Shown here: positions 7,516 to 14,868 of the stretch, piece by piece | Position numbering within the stretch: position 1 is the stretch's first letter | Layout of the letters: each line of letters opens with the position of its first letter | Assembly (NCBI GenBank): GCA_003695205.1 | Contig: RFIO01000054.1 | Span: 1-23,195, forward strand | Origin: Deltaproteobacteria bacterium | GTDB taxonomy: Bacteria; Desulfobacterota; Desulfuromonadia; Desulfuromonadales; Geothermobacteraceae | Length of the DNA stretch: 23,195 bases | Direction of reading: 5' to 3' | Program-made: the position numbers and the translations under genes | The notes under the pieces: generated by a model | Told to the model about the DNA's origin: nothing | Databases searched by the model: none | Seen by the model: only the letters and a program-made list of their open reading frames with translations

Positions 7516-8081
7516 AGCCGGCCGCCCTGATAGGCGCCCTCTGGCGCCTGAACCGCTGGGTTCCGCTTCTGCTGCTGTTGCTGGGGCTTGCCAACCTGGC
7601 CCTGTGGCTCTACATCGATCGAAACCTTGCGCCCGAACTCGCCATGCGCGAACGCCAGTTCATTGAGCTGCAGGACCGTGTGCGCCAGGCCAGACGGGTT
7701 GAAACGGCCAGCCACAGTCCGCGTGAGGCCTTCAGTCAGGGGCAGAAGGACCTGCGCCGGTTCCTTGACCGGGTTCCTGACCGGAAACGGCTGAGCGACC
7801 TGATCGGCGAGCTTTACACCATTGCCCGCCAGGCGGGACTCAACATCAGGGCGGTGAACTACCAGCCCAGGCTTCTGCCGGAACAGGGCCTGGTCGAGTA
7901 TGGTCTCTCTTTTACCGTTGCCGGCGATTACCGGCAGGTCAAGGAGTTCATCCACCTGATCGAAAAGAGCGACAGGATGGTGGTCGTTGATCAGCTCAAC
8001 CTCGACAGGGGCTCCCGTGAAGAAGGTGCCGTTCGGCTGGGTATTCGCATGACCACCTATTTCCGCAGGGGGGCGGCATGA
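7512..8081 (+). CDS. PilO/GspM-like inner-membrane platform protein
   Basis: The protein has 189 residues. A leucine-rich membrane helix spans about 16-34. A coiled-coil segment (about 42-85) and a periplasmic ferredoxin-like domain follow, the latter including 'LSDLIGELYTIARQAGLNI', 'YGLSFTVAGDYRQVKEFIHLIEKSDRMVVV' and a closing strand 'LGIRMTTYFRR'. This is the PilO pattern and is equivalent to GspM. It should heterodimerise with the PilN-like protein through the periplasmic domains. It overlaps both neighbours by four bases (ATGA), showing tight translational coupling. The identity rests mainly on topology and order. Confidence 0.8.
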   Translation: MKPAALIGALWRLNRWVPLLLLLLGLANLALWLYIDRNLAPELAMRERQFIELQDRVRQARRVETASHSPREAFSQGQKDLRRFLDRVPDRKRLSDLIGELYTIARQAGLNIRAVNYQPRLLPEQGLVEYGLSFTVAGDYRQVKEFIHLIEKSDRMVVVDQLNLDRGSREEGAVRLGIRMTTYFRRGAA

Positions 8082-8746
8082 AGAAACAACAGCTGCTCGT
8101 GCTGCTGATGATAGGTCTGGTCGTGGCCGGTATTTACGCCTGGCTGGCATCTCCCAGGCAGGAAAGGGTGTCCAGGGTGGTCAGGACAGAGCAGGCTGCC
8201 CGCCGGGTCGCAACCGAAAGTCGGCGCATCGGCGAAGCTCTGCGACTCGACCTGCTGGAACGCGACGCCGGCGCCGGCAGCGCGGTCAAGAGGGATATAT
8301 TCAATTTCTACGTCAAACCGGCCCCCAAACCGGTTGTCAGACCGGCTCCGGTGCCGGCCCCCAAACCGGTTGTCACCCGACCGGCGCCACCACCGGTACC
8401 GGTACAGACCGAGCCACCGCCGACCCGTTTCAGGCTGCTCGGCCTGGTTGACACCGGTAAGGAGCGCAAGGTTTTTCTCACCGAGGAGAAGCATCTCTTC
8501 ATTGTCGCCGAAGGGGATACCTTCGGAGCCGGCGGCGAGTATTCCGTCGAGAGCCTTGACGACAAGGAAATTGTTATCCGCCAGAAAGGAAGGACCGCCA
8601 CCACCCGTGTCAGCCTGGCCGATAAGGTCGCCGAAGATCCCGGGCCGAAAGAAAAGCCTGCCGTGCTGAGGGCGCCGGCCCGGTCCCGTCAGGCTGTGCC
8701 GGACAGGCGGATGCAATTCAGGTCCTTCAAAAAATACCAGCCCTGA
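8078..8746 (+). CDS. PilP/GspC-like secretin-linking protein
   Basis: The protein has 222 residues. A membrane anchor (about 5-23) is followed by a variable region and a Pro/Lys/Val linker (about 80-115). A compact beta-domain comes next (about 117-190; 'FRLLGLVDTGKERKVFLTEEKHLFIVAEGD' region), resembling the HR domain of GspC and the PilP beta-sandwich. Such proteins bridge the inner-membrane platform and the periplasmic N0 domain of the secretin. The linker contains a 12-residue tandem duplication (PAPKPVV) that is also visible in the DNA. The last 30 residues are basic and probably disordered. There is no PDZ domain. The membrane anchor rather than a lipobox makes it more GspC-like than the PilP lipoprotein. 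Confidence 0.75.
   Translation: MKKQQLLVLLMIGLVVAGIYAWLASPRQERVSRVVRTEQAARRVATESRRIGEALRLDLLERDAGAGSAVKRDIFNFYVKPAPKPVVRPAPVPAPKPVVTRPAPPPVPVQTEPPPTRFRLLGLVDTGKERKVFLTEEKHLFIVAEGDTFGAGGEYSVESLDDKEIVIRQKGRTATTRVSLADKVAEDPGPKEKPAVLRAPARSRQAVPDRRMQFRSFKKYQP
8318..8375 (+). repeat. 22-base direct repeat in the Pro-rich linker
   Basis: Two identical 22-base copies lie at 8318-8339 and 8354-8375, a 36-base period (12 codons) that keeps frame. They encode a duplicated PAPKPVV unit, consistent with a recent in-frame tandem duplication lengthening the periplasmic linker. Confidence 0.85.
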
Positions 8747-8772
8747 GAAGGCTGGCTGCCGCGAGGTCTTCA

Positions 8773-11241
8773 ATGAACGTTGTCGTGCGAAATACCATTC
8801 TTGCGCTTCTGGTCCTGGCCCTGCCGGTTGGCTGCGGCACGCACCGGGCCAGACAGGAATTCATGCAGGCCGAAAAGCTTGTCAGGCAGGAACAGTATGT
8901 TCAGGCCGTTGCACTCTACACCCGGGCGGTGGCGGACAACCCAGACAGCCTCGAGTACCGCATGCGCCTGATGGAAGCGCGTGGCAGGGCGGCCCGGCAG
9001 GTCCTCAACCAGGCGCGCCAGGCACGTTCGCAGGGGCTGCTGCAGCAGGCCGTCGAGGCTTATCGCCAGGCCCAGGCCTTCGATCCGACCCTGGAGCAGG
9101 CCGCCCAGGAACGGAAACAGGTCGAAAACCGCATTCGGGCCGAGGAACTGACCCGTCAGGCCGAGGAGTTCTTCCGCACCCGCCGGTACTCCCAGGCCAT
9201 GGCCAATCTCGAGCAGGCGCTGCTGCTGGCCCCGGGGCTGGAGATGGCAGAGGAACTCCGGGACAAGGTCAGGTCGGTCGTCATGACGGAAGTCGACGGC
9301 GTCGACCTCGACGTCGCCTCCAGCGAGCCGATCTCCCTGAAGTTCAAGAGTGCCAAGATCAAGGAAGTTTTCAAGATCCTGTCGCGACTGTCGGGAATTA
9401 CCTTCATCTTCGACGAGGAGGTCGAGCGGGAGACCGTCTCTATCAATCTCGAGCGGGCGAGTTTTTCCCAGGCCCTGGAACTGATCCTGAAGATGAAGAA
9501 GCTTGGTATGCGGGTGCTGAACCCGAAGACCGTGATCCTGTACCCGGCTACCAAGGACAAGGAAAAACAGTACCAGGACCAGCTGATCCAGACCTTCTAT
9601 CTGTCGAACATCCAGGCGAAAAAAGCGGTCAACATGCTGCGCACCATGCTTCAGCTGCGAAAGATCTACGTGCATGAGGAACTGAACGCTCTGGTCATCC
9701 GTGACAAGCCGGAAGTGGTACGCCTGGCCGAGCAGATCCTGCGTGCCGCCGATCGGGCCGATTCGGAGGTGCTGTTCGAACTGGAACTGATCGAAGTGTC
9801 GCACGACGACACCCTCAAACTCGGTGCCAGTCTCGACAACACCTCGTTTCAGTTCGGCCTGGATGACGGCAATGGCACAATTCTTTCCGGCGCCGCCGTT
9901 TCCAGCCTGAGCAACCGCAAATTTCTCTACACGGTGCCTTCGGCAACCTTCGATTTTCAGAAGACCCTGGGTGATTCCGAAATCCTAGCCAGCCCGCATA
10001 TCCGGTTGAAAAACGGCGCCAAGGCCAAGGTGCATGTCGGCAGCCGGGAGCCGGTGGTGACGACAACGACCACGGGCGACAATGTGTCCAGCAACGTGCA
10101 GTACGTCGATGTCGGCGTCAAGCTCGACCTTGAGGCGCACGTGCGGCTGGACGCCACCGTACAGACCAAGGTTCAGCTGGAGGTCAGCAACCGCGGGGCC
10201 GATGTGCCGGGCTTGCAGAACGTCACCGCCTTTCCCATCAACACCACCACGGCCCAGACCGAGCTGGTATTGAAAGACGGCGAACGCACCATCCTCGGCG
10301 GCCTGATCCGTGATGACCTGACCAGGGGAAGCGACCGCCTGCCGCTGATCGGCCGCATCCCCCTGATCGGCGATTTGCTCGCCAAGCACAACCGCACCAA
10401 GAAGAAGAGGGAGATCCTGCTGTCGATCACGCCGCACATCGTCAAGGACCGGGAACTGCCCGCCGCCGATGTTGCCAGTATCTGGTCCGGTCCTGAAGAC
10501 CGACTGCAGTTCGGCCCGAGTTTCCAGTCCTTTGCCAGGGATTTCGACGCCCAGCAGAACCTGCCGCGGCCGAGCGGGACCCTGGTGGCCACGGATGAAG
10601 AGGCGGAGACTTCTGTGCCGGCGGCATCCACGCAGACGGCTGCAGTTGAACAGGCAGGCGAAAGCCAGCCGCAGCCGCCAGCTGTGTCACCTGCCGAAGC
10701 CGGACAGAAGGCCGCTTCTCAAACCGAAGCTTCACAACCGCCGTCAGAGGAGCCGACCCCGCCGGTGATCGAACAGCCTGTGCAGGAGGAACTGCCGCCG
10801 CCGGTGCCGGTCGAGATGCCGCCCCTGGTCGCCAAGGTTTTTGTCGAAGGCCCCGAGCTGGTTGATGCCGGTTCCGAATTCGACGTGGCCGTCCGGGTGG
10901 CCGAGATCAACGACCTGTTCAGTGCTCCGGTTTTCATCACCTACAACCCCCAGGTGCTGGAGTTCAAGTCCGCCAGCGAGGGCGGCTTTTTGCAGCAGAA
11001 CGCGCGCAACACCGTCTTCACCGCCAGCCCGCTAGGCGGCATCGGGGGCCGGGTCATTATCGGCTACAAGCAGGGTGCCGGCGGTACCGGAGCCTCCGGC
11101 GACGGCATCCTCTACAATCTCAGGTTCAAGGCGCTGGCACCCGGGCGAACGGTTATCAATCTTGAGCGGATCAATTTCCGCGACCCGGGCGGCGAGAGGC
11201 TACGGGTGACCGGCGAAGGCCTTCAGGTGGAGGTACGCTGA
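8773..11241 (+). CDS. gspD: Secretin lipoprotein (GspD-like) with TPR region and cohesin domain
   Basis: The protein has 822 residues. The N-terminus is hydrophobic and ends at C21 (LPVGC), a probable lipoprotein site, though Pro at -3 is not ideal. TPR-like helical repeats span about 27-168. A secretin N0/STN domain lies at about 187-258 and an N1 domain at about 272-328. The outer-membrane secretin core is at about 380-558, with 'SPHIRLKNGAKAKVHVGS', 'VGVKLDLEAHV' and 'LGGLIRDD...LPLIGRIPLIGDLL'. A Pro/Gln/Glu/Ala-rich linker (about 590-682) leads to a C-terminal beta-domain (684-820) that reads as a cohesin: 'GSEFDVAVRVAEINDLFSAPVFITYNPQVLEF'. It should form the outer-membrane exit channel. 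GAGGT at 8763-8767 precedes the ATG by five bases. It has one N1-type module, fewer than classical GspD. Confidence 0.9.
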   Translation: MNVVVRNTILALLVLALPVGCGTHRARQEFMQAEKLVRQEQYVQAVALYTRAVADNPDSLEYRMRLMEARGRAARQVLNQARQARSQGLLQQAVEAYRQAQAFDPTLEQAAQERKQVENRIRAEELTRQAEEFFRTRRYSQAMANLEQALLLAPGLEMAEELRDKVRSVVMTEVDGVDLDVASSEPISLKFKSAKIKEVFKILSRLSGITFIFDEEVERETVSINLERASFSQALELILKMKKLGMRVLNPKTVILYPATKDKEKQYQDQLIQTFYLSNIQAKKAVNMLRTMLQLRKIYVHEELNALVIRDKPEVVRLAEQILRAADRADSEVLFELELIEVSHDDTLKLGASLDNTSFQFGLDDGNGTILSGAAVSSLSNRKFLYTVPSATFDFQKTLGDSEILASPHIRLKNGAKAKVHVGSREPVVTTTTTGDNVSSNVQYVDVGVKLDLEAHVRLDATVQTKVQLEVSNRGADVPGLQNVTAFPINTTTAQTELVLKDGERTILGGLIRDDLTRGSDRLPLIGRIPLIGDLLAKHNRTKKKREILLSITPHIVKDRELPAADVASIWSGPEDRLQFGPSFQSFARDFDAQQNLPRPSGTLVATDEEAETSVPAASTQTAAVEQAGESQPQPPAVSPAEAGQKAASQTEASQPPSEEPTPPVIEQPVQEELPPPVPVEMPPLVAKVFVEGPELVDAGSEFDVAVRVAEINDLFSAPVFITYNPQVLEFKSASEGGFLQQNARNTVFTASPLGGIGGRVIIGYKQGAGGTGASGDGILYNLRFKALAPGRTVINLERINFRDPGGERLRVTGEGLQVEVR
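11229..11234 (+). promoter_or_regulatory. Ribosome-binding site deciding a TTG start
   Basis: A perfect GGAGGT lies seven bases before the TTG at 11242, inside the last codons of the secretin gene. There is no ATG or GTG between it and the prepilin cleavage motif, so TTG is the only workable start. Confidence 0.75.
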
Positions 11242-11727
11242 TTGGTTCGCGAAGCCCTGAGAGGCCGTGCCGGGCTGACCCTGATCGAACTGGTGGTGGC
11301 CATGGCCATCCTGGCCGTCCTCGCCGCGGCCGTGCTGCCGATGGCCGAGGTGACCGTTAAGCGGACCAAGGAGATCGAACTGCGGCGCTCATTGCGGCTG
11401 ATCCGGACCGCCATTGACGCCTACAAGGCCGACCATGACGAGGCGGTCAAGCAGAAGAAGATTCTTGCCGTGGTCGATGATTCCGGCTACCCGGAAAGCC
11501 TCGAGGTTCTGCTTGAGCCGAACGACTGGGGAGGGCTTTTCCCCTACAAGAAGCGCTATCTCAGGCGTATCCCGCGCGATCCTTTCGATCAGTATGACCA
11601 GGGTTGGGGGTTGCGCTCCCTGCAGGACGACCCCGACTCGACGGTCTGGGGCGGGGACAACGTTTTCGATGTCTATTCACAGAGCGACGGGATTGCCCTG
11701 GACGGCACCCCGTACAGCAGCTGGTAG
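11242..11727 (+). CDS. Type II secretion pseudopilin, GspG-like (first of two)
   Basis: The protein has 161 residues from a TTG start that directly abuts the secretin stop. The leader is short and basic. The prepilin peptidase site is G11|L12-TLIE, with the conserved Glu at mature position 5 (E16) and a hydrophobic helix at about 12-32. The residue after the cleavage is Leu rather than the usual Phe. The C-terminal region has the GspG pattern: 'RRIPRDPFDQYDQGWGLRS' followed by an Asp-rich loop and 'DGTPYSSW', where major pseudopilins bind calcium. Compared with the next gene it has about 20 extra central residues (VKQKKILAVVDDSGYP region). It may be a second major or a specialised minor pseudopilin. 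Geobacter oxpG is a pseudopilin of this locus; I cannot tell which of the two genes corresponds to it. Confidence 0.87.
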   Translation: MVREALRGRAGLTLIELVVAMAILAVLAAAVLPMAEVTVKRTKEIELRRSLRLIRTAIDAYKADHDEAVKQKKILAVVDDSGYPESLEVLLEPNDWGGLFPYKKRYLRRIPRDPFDQYDQGWGLRSLQDDPDSTVWGGDNVFDVYSQSDGIALDGTPYSSW

Positions 11728-11733
11728 GAAATC

Positions 11734-12132
11734 ATGCGACTGAACCGCAACAGCCGGGGGTTCACCCTGATTGAACTCATGATCGTCATGTCGATCATCG
11801 GTATCCTGCTGACGATCGCCGTGCCGAGCTACAAACGCAGCGTCATCAAGGCCAGGGAGACGGTGCTGATGGAAGATCTCTACCAGATGCGCCGGTCGAT
11901 CGACGCCTATTTCACCGATAACAACCGCTACCCCGACAGCCTCGACGAACTGGTGGGATCAAAATACCTGCGCGGCATTCCGCGCGACCCCTTCACCGGA
12001 CAGATCGACAGCTGGCAGGTGATCCCTCCCGAGCCCGGCCCCGAAGGGGATCTGGCCGAGGGGGGAGTCTTCGACGTGCACTCCGGGTCCGACCTCGTCG
12101 GCCTGAATGGCATTCCCTACAGCGAATGGTAG
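11734..12132 (+). CDS. gspG: Type II secretion major pseudopilin GspG (second of two)
   Basis: The protein has 132 residues. The canonical class III signal is G9|F10-TLIE with E14 at mature position 5, followed by a hydrophobic helix (about 10-31). The body has 'MEDLYQMRRSIDAYFTDNNRYPDSLDEL' and 'YLRGIPRDPFTG', and the end 'VFDVHSGSDLVGLNGIPYSEW' corresponds to the calcium-binding loop of GspG. It would be processed by a prepilin peptidase encoded elsewhere and polymerised by GspE/GspF into the pseudopilus. It starts six bases after its neighbour's stop. Both pseudopilins share the IPRDPF motif and a -PYS(S/E)W end, so they are paralogues. In Geobacter sulfurreducens a pseudopilin at the equivalent locus (oxpG) is needed for export of a multicopper oxidase and for Fe(III) oxide reduction. 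Confidence 0.92.
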   Translation: MRLNRNSRGFTLIELMIVMSIIGILLTIAVPSYKRSVIKARETVLMEDLYQMRRSIDAYFTDNNRYPDSLDELVGSKYLRGIPRDPFTGQIDSWQVIPPEPGPEGDLAEGGVFDVHSGSDLVGLNGIPYSEW

Positions 12133-12139
12133 CCGGCCG

Positions 12140-12805
12140 ATGATCCAGGCCTTCAACCTCAGCAAGCAATACCGCAAGGACAGTGCCGCCCTGCGTGACG
12201 TCACCCTCAAGATTGCCAAGGGGGAGTTCGTCTACATTACCGGCCCGTCGGGGGCCGGAAAGTCGACGCTGCTCAAGCTGCTCTATGCCGACGAACGTCC
12301 GACCCGCGGCCAGATTCTTGTCGACGGCCAGAATCTCACCCGCATGAACGCACGTAGAATTGCGATGGTACGCCGCCGGCTCGGCGTCGTCTTCCAGGAC
12401 TTCAAGCTGATCAACAGCCGCACGGTGTTTGAAAACGTCGCCTTCCCTCTGGAGGTCCAGGGGAAGAAACGCTACGAAGTCAGCAACCGGGTCTACCAGG
12501 TACTCAAGCATGTTGGCATCGAGCACAAGATGAAGCGCTATCCACTCGAGTTGTCCGGCGGTGAACAACAGCGTGTTGCCATCGCCCGGGCGCTGATCAT
12601 CGACCCGATGATCCTGATTGCCGATGAGCCGACCGGAAACCTGGATCCGGACAACACCCGGGAGGTGATGGAACTGTTCAAGGGAGCCAATGCGCGCGGA
12701 ACCACGGTCCTGATCGCCACCCATGACCGCAACATGATCGAGCGCTTTCCGCGCCGCCTGCTGGCCCTCGATCAGGGGCGGCTGGTCGAGGATCGCATGC
12801 CGTGA
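12140..12805 (+). CDS. ftsE: Cell division ATP-binding protein FtsE
   Basis: The protein has 221 residues and is a single ABC ATPase domain. Walker A is at 35-43 (GPSGAGKST); the Q-loop is in 'GVVFQDFKLI'; the signature is LSGGEQQR; Walker B is 'MILIADEPTGNLD' and the H-loop is 'IATHD'. 'QDFKLI' and the overall length match FtsE. I chose the ATG at 12140, which gives the normal FtsE N-terminus; an upstream in-frame start would overlap the pseudopilin gene. FtsE pairs with FtsX to drive septal peptidoglycan hydrolysis through EnvC, and ftsX and an envC-like gene follow. It lies only seven bases after the pseudopilin stop, on the same strand, with no terminator, so it is probably co-transcribed with the secretion genes. 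Confidence 0.96.
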   Translation: MIQAFNLSKQYRKDSAALRDVTLKIAKGEFVYITGPSGAGKSTLLKLLYADERPTRGQILVDGQNLTRMNARRIAMVRRRLGVVFQDFKLINSRTVFENVAFPLEVQGKKRYEVSNRVYQVLKHVGIEHKMKRYPLELSGGEQQRVAIARALIIDPMILIADEPTGNLDPDNTREVMELFKGANARGTTVLIATHDRNMIERFPRRLLALDQGRLVEDRMP

Positions 12806-12819
12806 GCCGGAGGGACTGA

Positions 12820-13713
12820 ATGCGCCGATTGATCTACCTGCTGGTGCGCGCCCTGCGCAACATGGCCCAGAGCCCTTTCCTCTGCAGCGCGGCCGTTGGT
12901 ACCGTAACAGTGGCGCTGCTGATCCTCGCCTTCTTTGCGCTTGTGGTTCTCAACGTTCAGCAGCTGACCCGGCACTGGAGCAGGGATATCCAGGTGGTGG
13001 CCTATTTCGACAAAGTGCCTTCGGCCAGGCGTCTCGACGGGGTGCTCAGCCGCCTCAAGGGCTGGCCCGAGGTCGAGGGGGTCCGTTATGTCAGCCCCAG
13101 GCAGGCCTATGACAGGTTTTTCAGAAGGCTGGGAGACGATGCCGATCTGCTGGCCGGTCTGCCGCGCGATTTTTTGCCCGCGGCTTTGGAAATCCGCCTC
13201 CAACCGGCCGCGCGCACCAGTGCCGGTGTCGCCGGCCTGGTGGAACGCCTGCGCTCCAGCGGCGACTTTTCCGATCTGCGTTACGGCCAGGAGTGGCTGG
13301 AAAAATTCGAGGCCTTTCTGGCGGTTCTGCGCACCGCCGCCGTCATTCTTGGTGGTTTTCTGCTTTTTGCCGCCCTGTTCATTGTCGCCAACACCATCAA
13401 GCTGACTCTTTATGCGCGTCGCGATGAACTGGAGGTCATGGCGCTGGTGGGGGCAACGCCTGTCTTCATCAAGACCCCGTTCCTGGTCGAAGGCGCCTTG
13501 CAGGGAGGCATTGGCGGCCTGCTGGCCCTTGCTGGCGGCTACGGACTGTTCCGACTCTTTCTGCGGCAGGATCTGGGGGCCCTGTTGCTTTCGACCGGCC
13601 TCGACAGGATTCTTTTTCTGCCCCCGACCTGGCAGCTGGTTCTTGTTCTGACCGGCACCCTGCTCGGCTTTCTGGGCAGCCTGCTCTCCCTGAGGCGCCT
13701 GGTACGGATCTGA
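12820..13713 (+). CDS. ftsX: Cell division permease-like protein FtsX
   Basis: The protein has 297 residues. A first membrane helix (about 20-46) is followed by a large periplasmic loop (about 50-165) that in FtsX binds the EnvC coiled coil. Three more helices follow (about 170-195, 220-245, 270-290), with the conserved FtsX/MacB segment 'ANTIKLTLYARRDELEVMALVGAT'. It does not transport a known substrate; it transmits FtsE ATP hydrolysis across the inner membrane to activate murein hydrolases at the septum. A strong ribosome site (GGAGGG) sits five bases before the ATG. The order ftsE-ftsX-envC is intact. Confidence 0.95.
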   Translation: MRRLIYLLVRALRNMAQSPFLCSAAVGTVTVALLILAFFALVVLNVQQLTRHWSRDIQVVAYFDKVPSARRLDGVLSRLKGWPEVEGVRYVSPRQAYDRFFRRLGDDADLLAGLPRDFLPAALEIRLQPAARTSAGVAGLVERLRSSGDFSDLRYGQEWLEKFEAFLAVLRTAAVILGGFLLFAALFIVANTIKLTLYARRDELEVMALVGATPVFIKTPFLVEGALQGGIGGLLALAGGYGLFRLFLRQDLGALLLSTGLDRILFLPPTWQLVLVLTGTLLGFLGSLLSLRRLVRI

Positions 13714-13715
13714 CG

Positions 13716-14852
13716 ATGTTCCGCCTCGTTCCTCTGATGCTGCTGACCTGCATGGCTCTTCCCCTGTCGGCTGCCGGCGCTCCTGACACCCGGCAGCAGC
13801 TCGAAGAGGTGCGCGGCCGCATCCGGCAGACCGAGGCGGAGCTCGAACAGCGCCGCCGGCAGGCGCGGGAACTGGTGCGGAAGCTGCACGCCAGTGAAGC
13901 CGCTCTCGGCCGAACCCGGCAGACTCTCGAGCGTATCCGCGGGCAGCTTGACCGGCTGAAAAAGGAGATCGCCGGGCAGGAGCAAAAGGCCGACGAGGCC
14001 GGCCGGCGTCTCGGCCGAACCGGGAGGACGCTGCGTCAGCGCCTGACAGCCATCTACAAGGGCGGGGAGAGCACCTTTCTCAAGGTGCTGCTCTCCAACA
14101 GCAGCCCGGCTGATATGGCGCGGGACTATGACTTTTTCCGCCGTATTGTCCAGCGGGACCGTGAACTCCTGGAACGCTACCGGGAAGAGCAGCTGCAAGC
14201 CAGGGCGCAGAAGGCGCGTCTCGAACGGCTCAGGGCCGAACAGGAAAAGGCCTTTGCCGAGCGGAAACGCCAGCAGCAGCGTCTTGACAAGCAGCGCCTG
14301 CAGCAGCAGGGTCTGCTGGCCCAGGTGCGCCAGGACGAGGAAGCCCTGGCGGTTCTGCTGCACGAACTTGAGGACAAGGCCAGGCGCCTGAACGATCTTC
14401 TGGGCGATGTCCGCCGGGAACCGTCCAAAGGACGCCAGGCGGCGACGGGCTTTGCCGGCAGCCGGGGGCGCCTGCCCTGGCCGGTCAACGGGCCTGTACG
14501 GGTCGGTTTCGGAACCGGACGGCACCCGGTACTCGGAACCCGATACGAAAGTCACGGAATCGAAATTGTCGTCAACGGTGAAAAACCGATTCGGGCCGTC
14601 TGGGACGGTCGGGTCATCTTTGCCAAACCCTTTCGCGGATATGGTAACCTGATGATTCTTGACCATGGTGACGGTTACTATACCCTCTACGCTCAGGCCA
14701 GCCGCCTGCTGCGCAAGCCGGGCGAACGGGTGCACAAAGGCGACCGGATCGCCGTTTCGGGATTTGAAGGCTCCGACGTGGTCTATTTCGAAATCCGCCA
14801 GGGGAGCCGGCCGGTCGACCCCATGCGCTGGCTTGCGAGCCGGCGTCGTTGA
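13716..14852 (+). CDS. envC: EnvC-like murein hydrolase activator (degenerate LytM)
   Basis: The protein has 378 residues. The signal peptide is about 1-22 (AAGA). A long Arg/Gln/Glu-rich coiled coil spans about 25-235, and a C-terminal LytM/M23 domain spans about 252-372. The zinc and catalytic positions of active M23 enzymes are missing: the H-x-G-x-D site reads 'SHGIEI', the LYAH histidine is Gln (LYAQ), and the H-x-H motif before the final strand reads 'VVYFEIR'. This is the same set of losses as in E. coli EnvC, which activates amidases rather than cutting peptidoglycan. It follows ftsX after two bases, so it is the expected FtsEX partner, binding the FtsX periplasmic loop by its coiled coil. 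The target is probably an AmiA/B/C-type amidase encoded elsewhere. Confidence 0.9.
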   Translation: MFRLVPLMLLTCMALPLSAAGAPDTRQQLEEVRGRIRQTEAELEQRRRQARELVRKLHASEAALGRTRQTLERIRGQLDRLKKEIAGQEQKADEAGRRLGRTGRTLRQRLTAIYKGGESTFLKVLLSNSSPADMARDYDFFRRIVQRDRELLERYREEQLQARAQKARLERLRAEQEKAFAERKRQQQRLDKQRLQQQGLLAQVRQDEEALAVLLHELEDKARRLNDLLGDVRREPSKGRQAATGFAGSRGRLPWPVNGPVRVGFGTGRHPVLGTRYESHGIEIVVNGEKPIRAVWDGRVIFAKPFRGYGNLMILDHGDGYYTLYAQASRLLRKPGERVHKGDRIAVSGFEGSDVVYFEIRQGSRPVDPMRWLASRRR

Positions 14853-14868
14853 GCTTCACGGAGATACT

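Noticed and set aside
8773..11241. Naming the secretin PilQ as part of a type IV pilus
   Set aside because: The platform genes look like PilMNOP, but the pilin genes are GspG-type with calcium-loop ends and no PilT or PilA is present, so a secretion system fits better.
12107..12139. An earlier ATG for ftsE
   Set aside because: It overlaps the pseudopilin gene by 26 bases and adds 11 residues not found in FtsE. The ATG at 12140 gives the conserved N-terminus.
13716..14852. Calling the EnvC-like protein an active M23 peptidase
   Set aside because: All the zinc-binding and catalytic positions are replaced, so only an activator role is supported.
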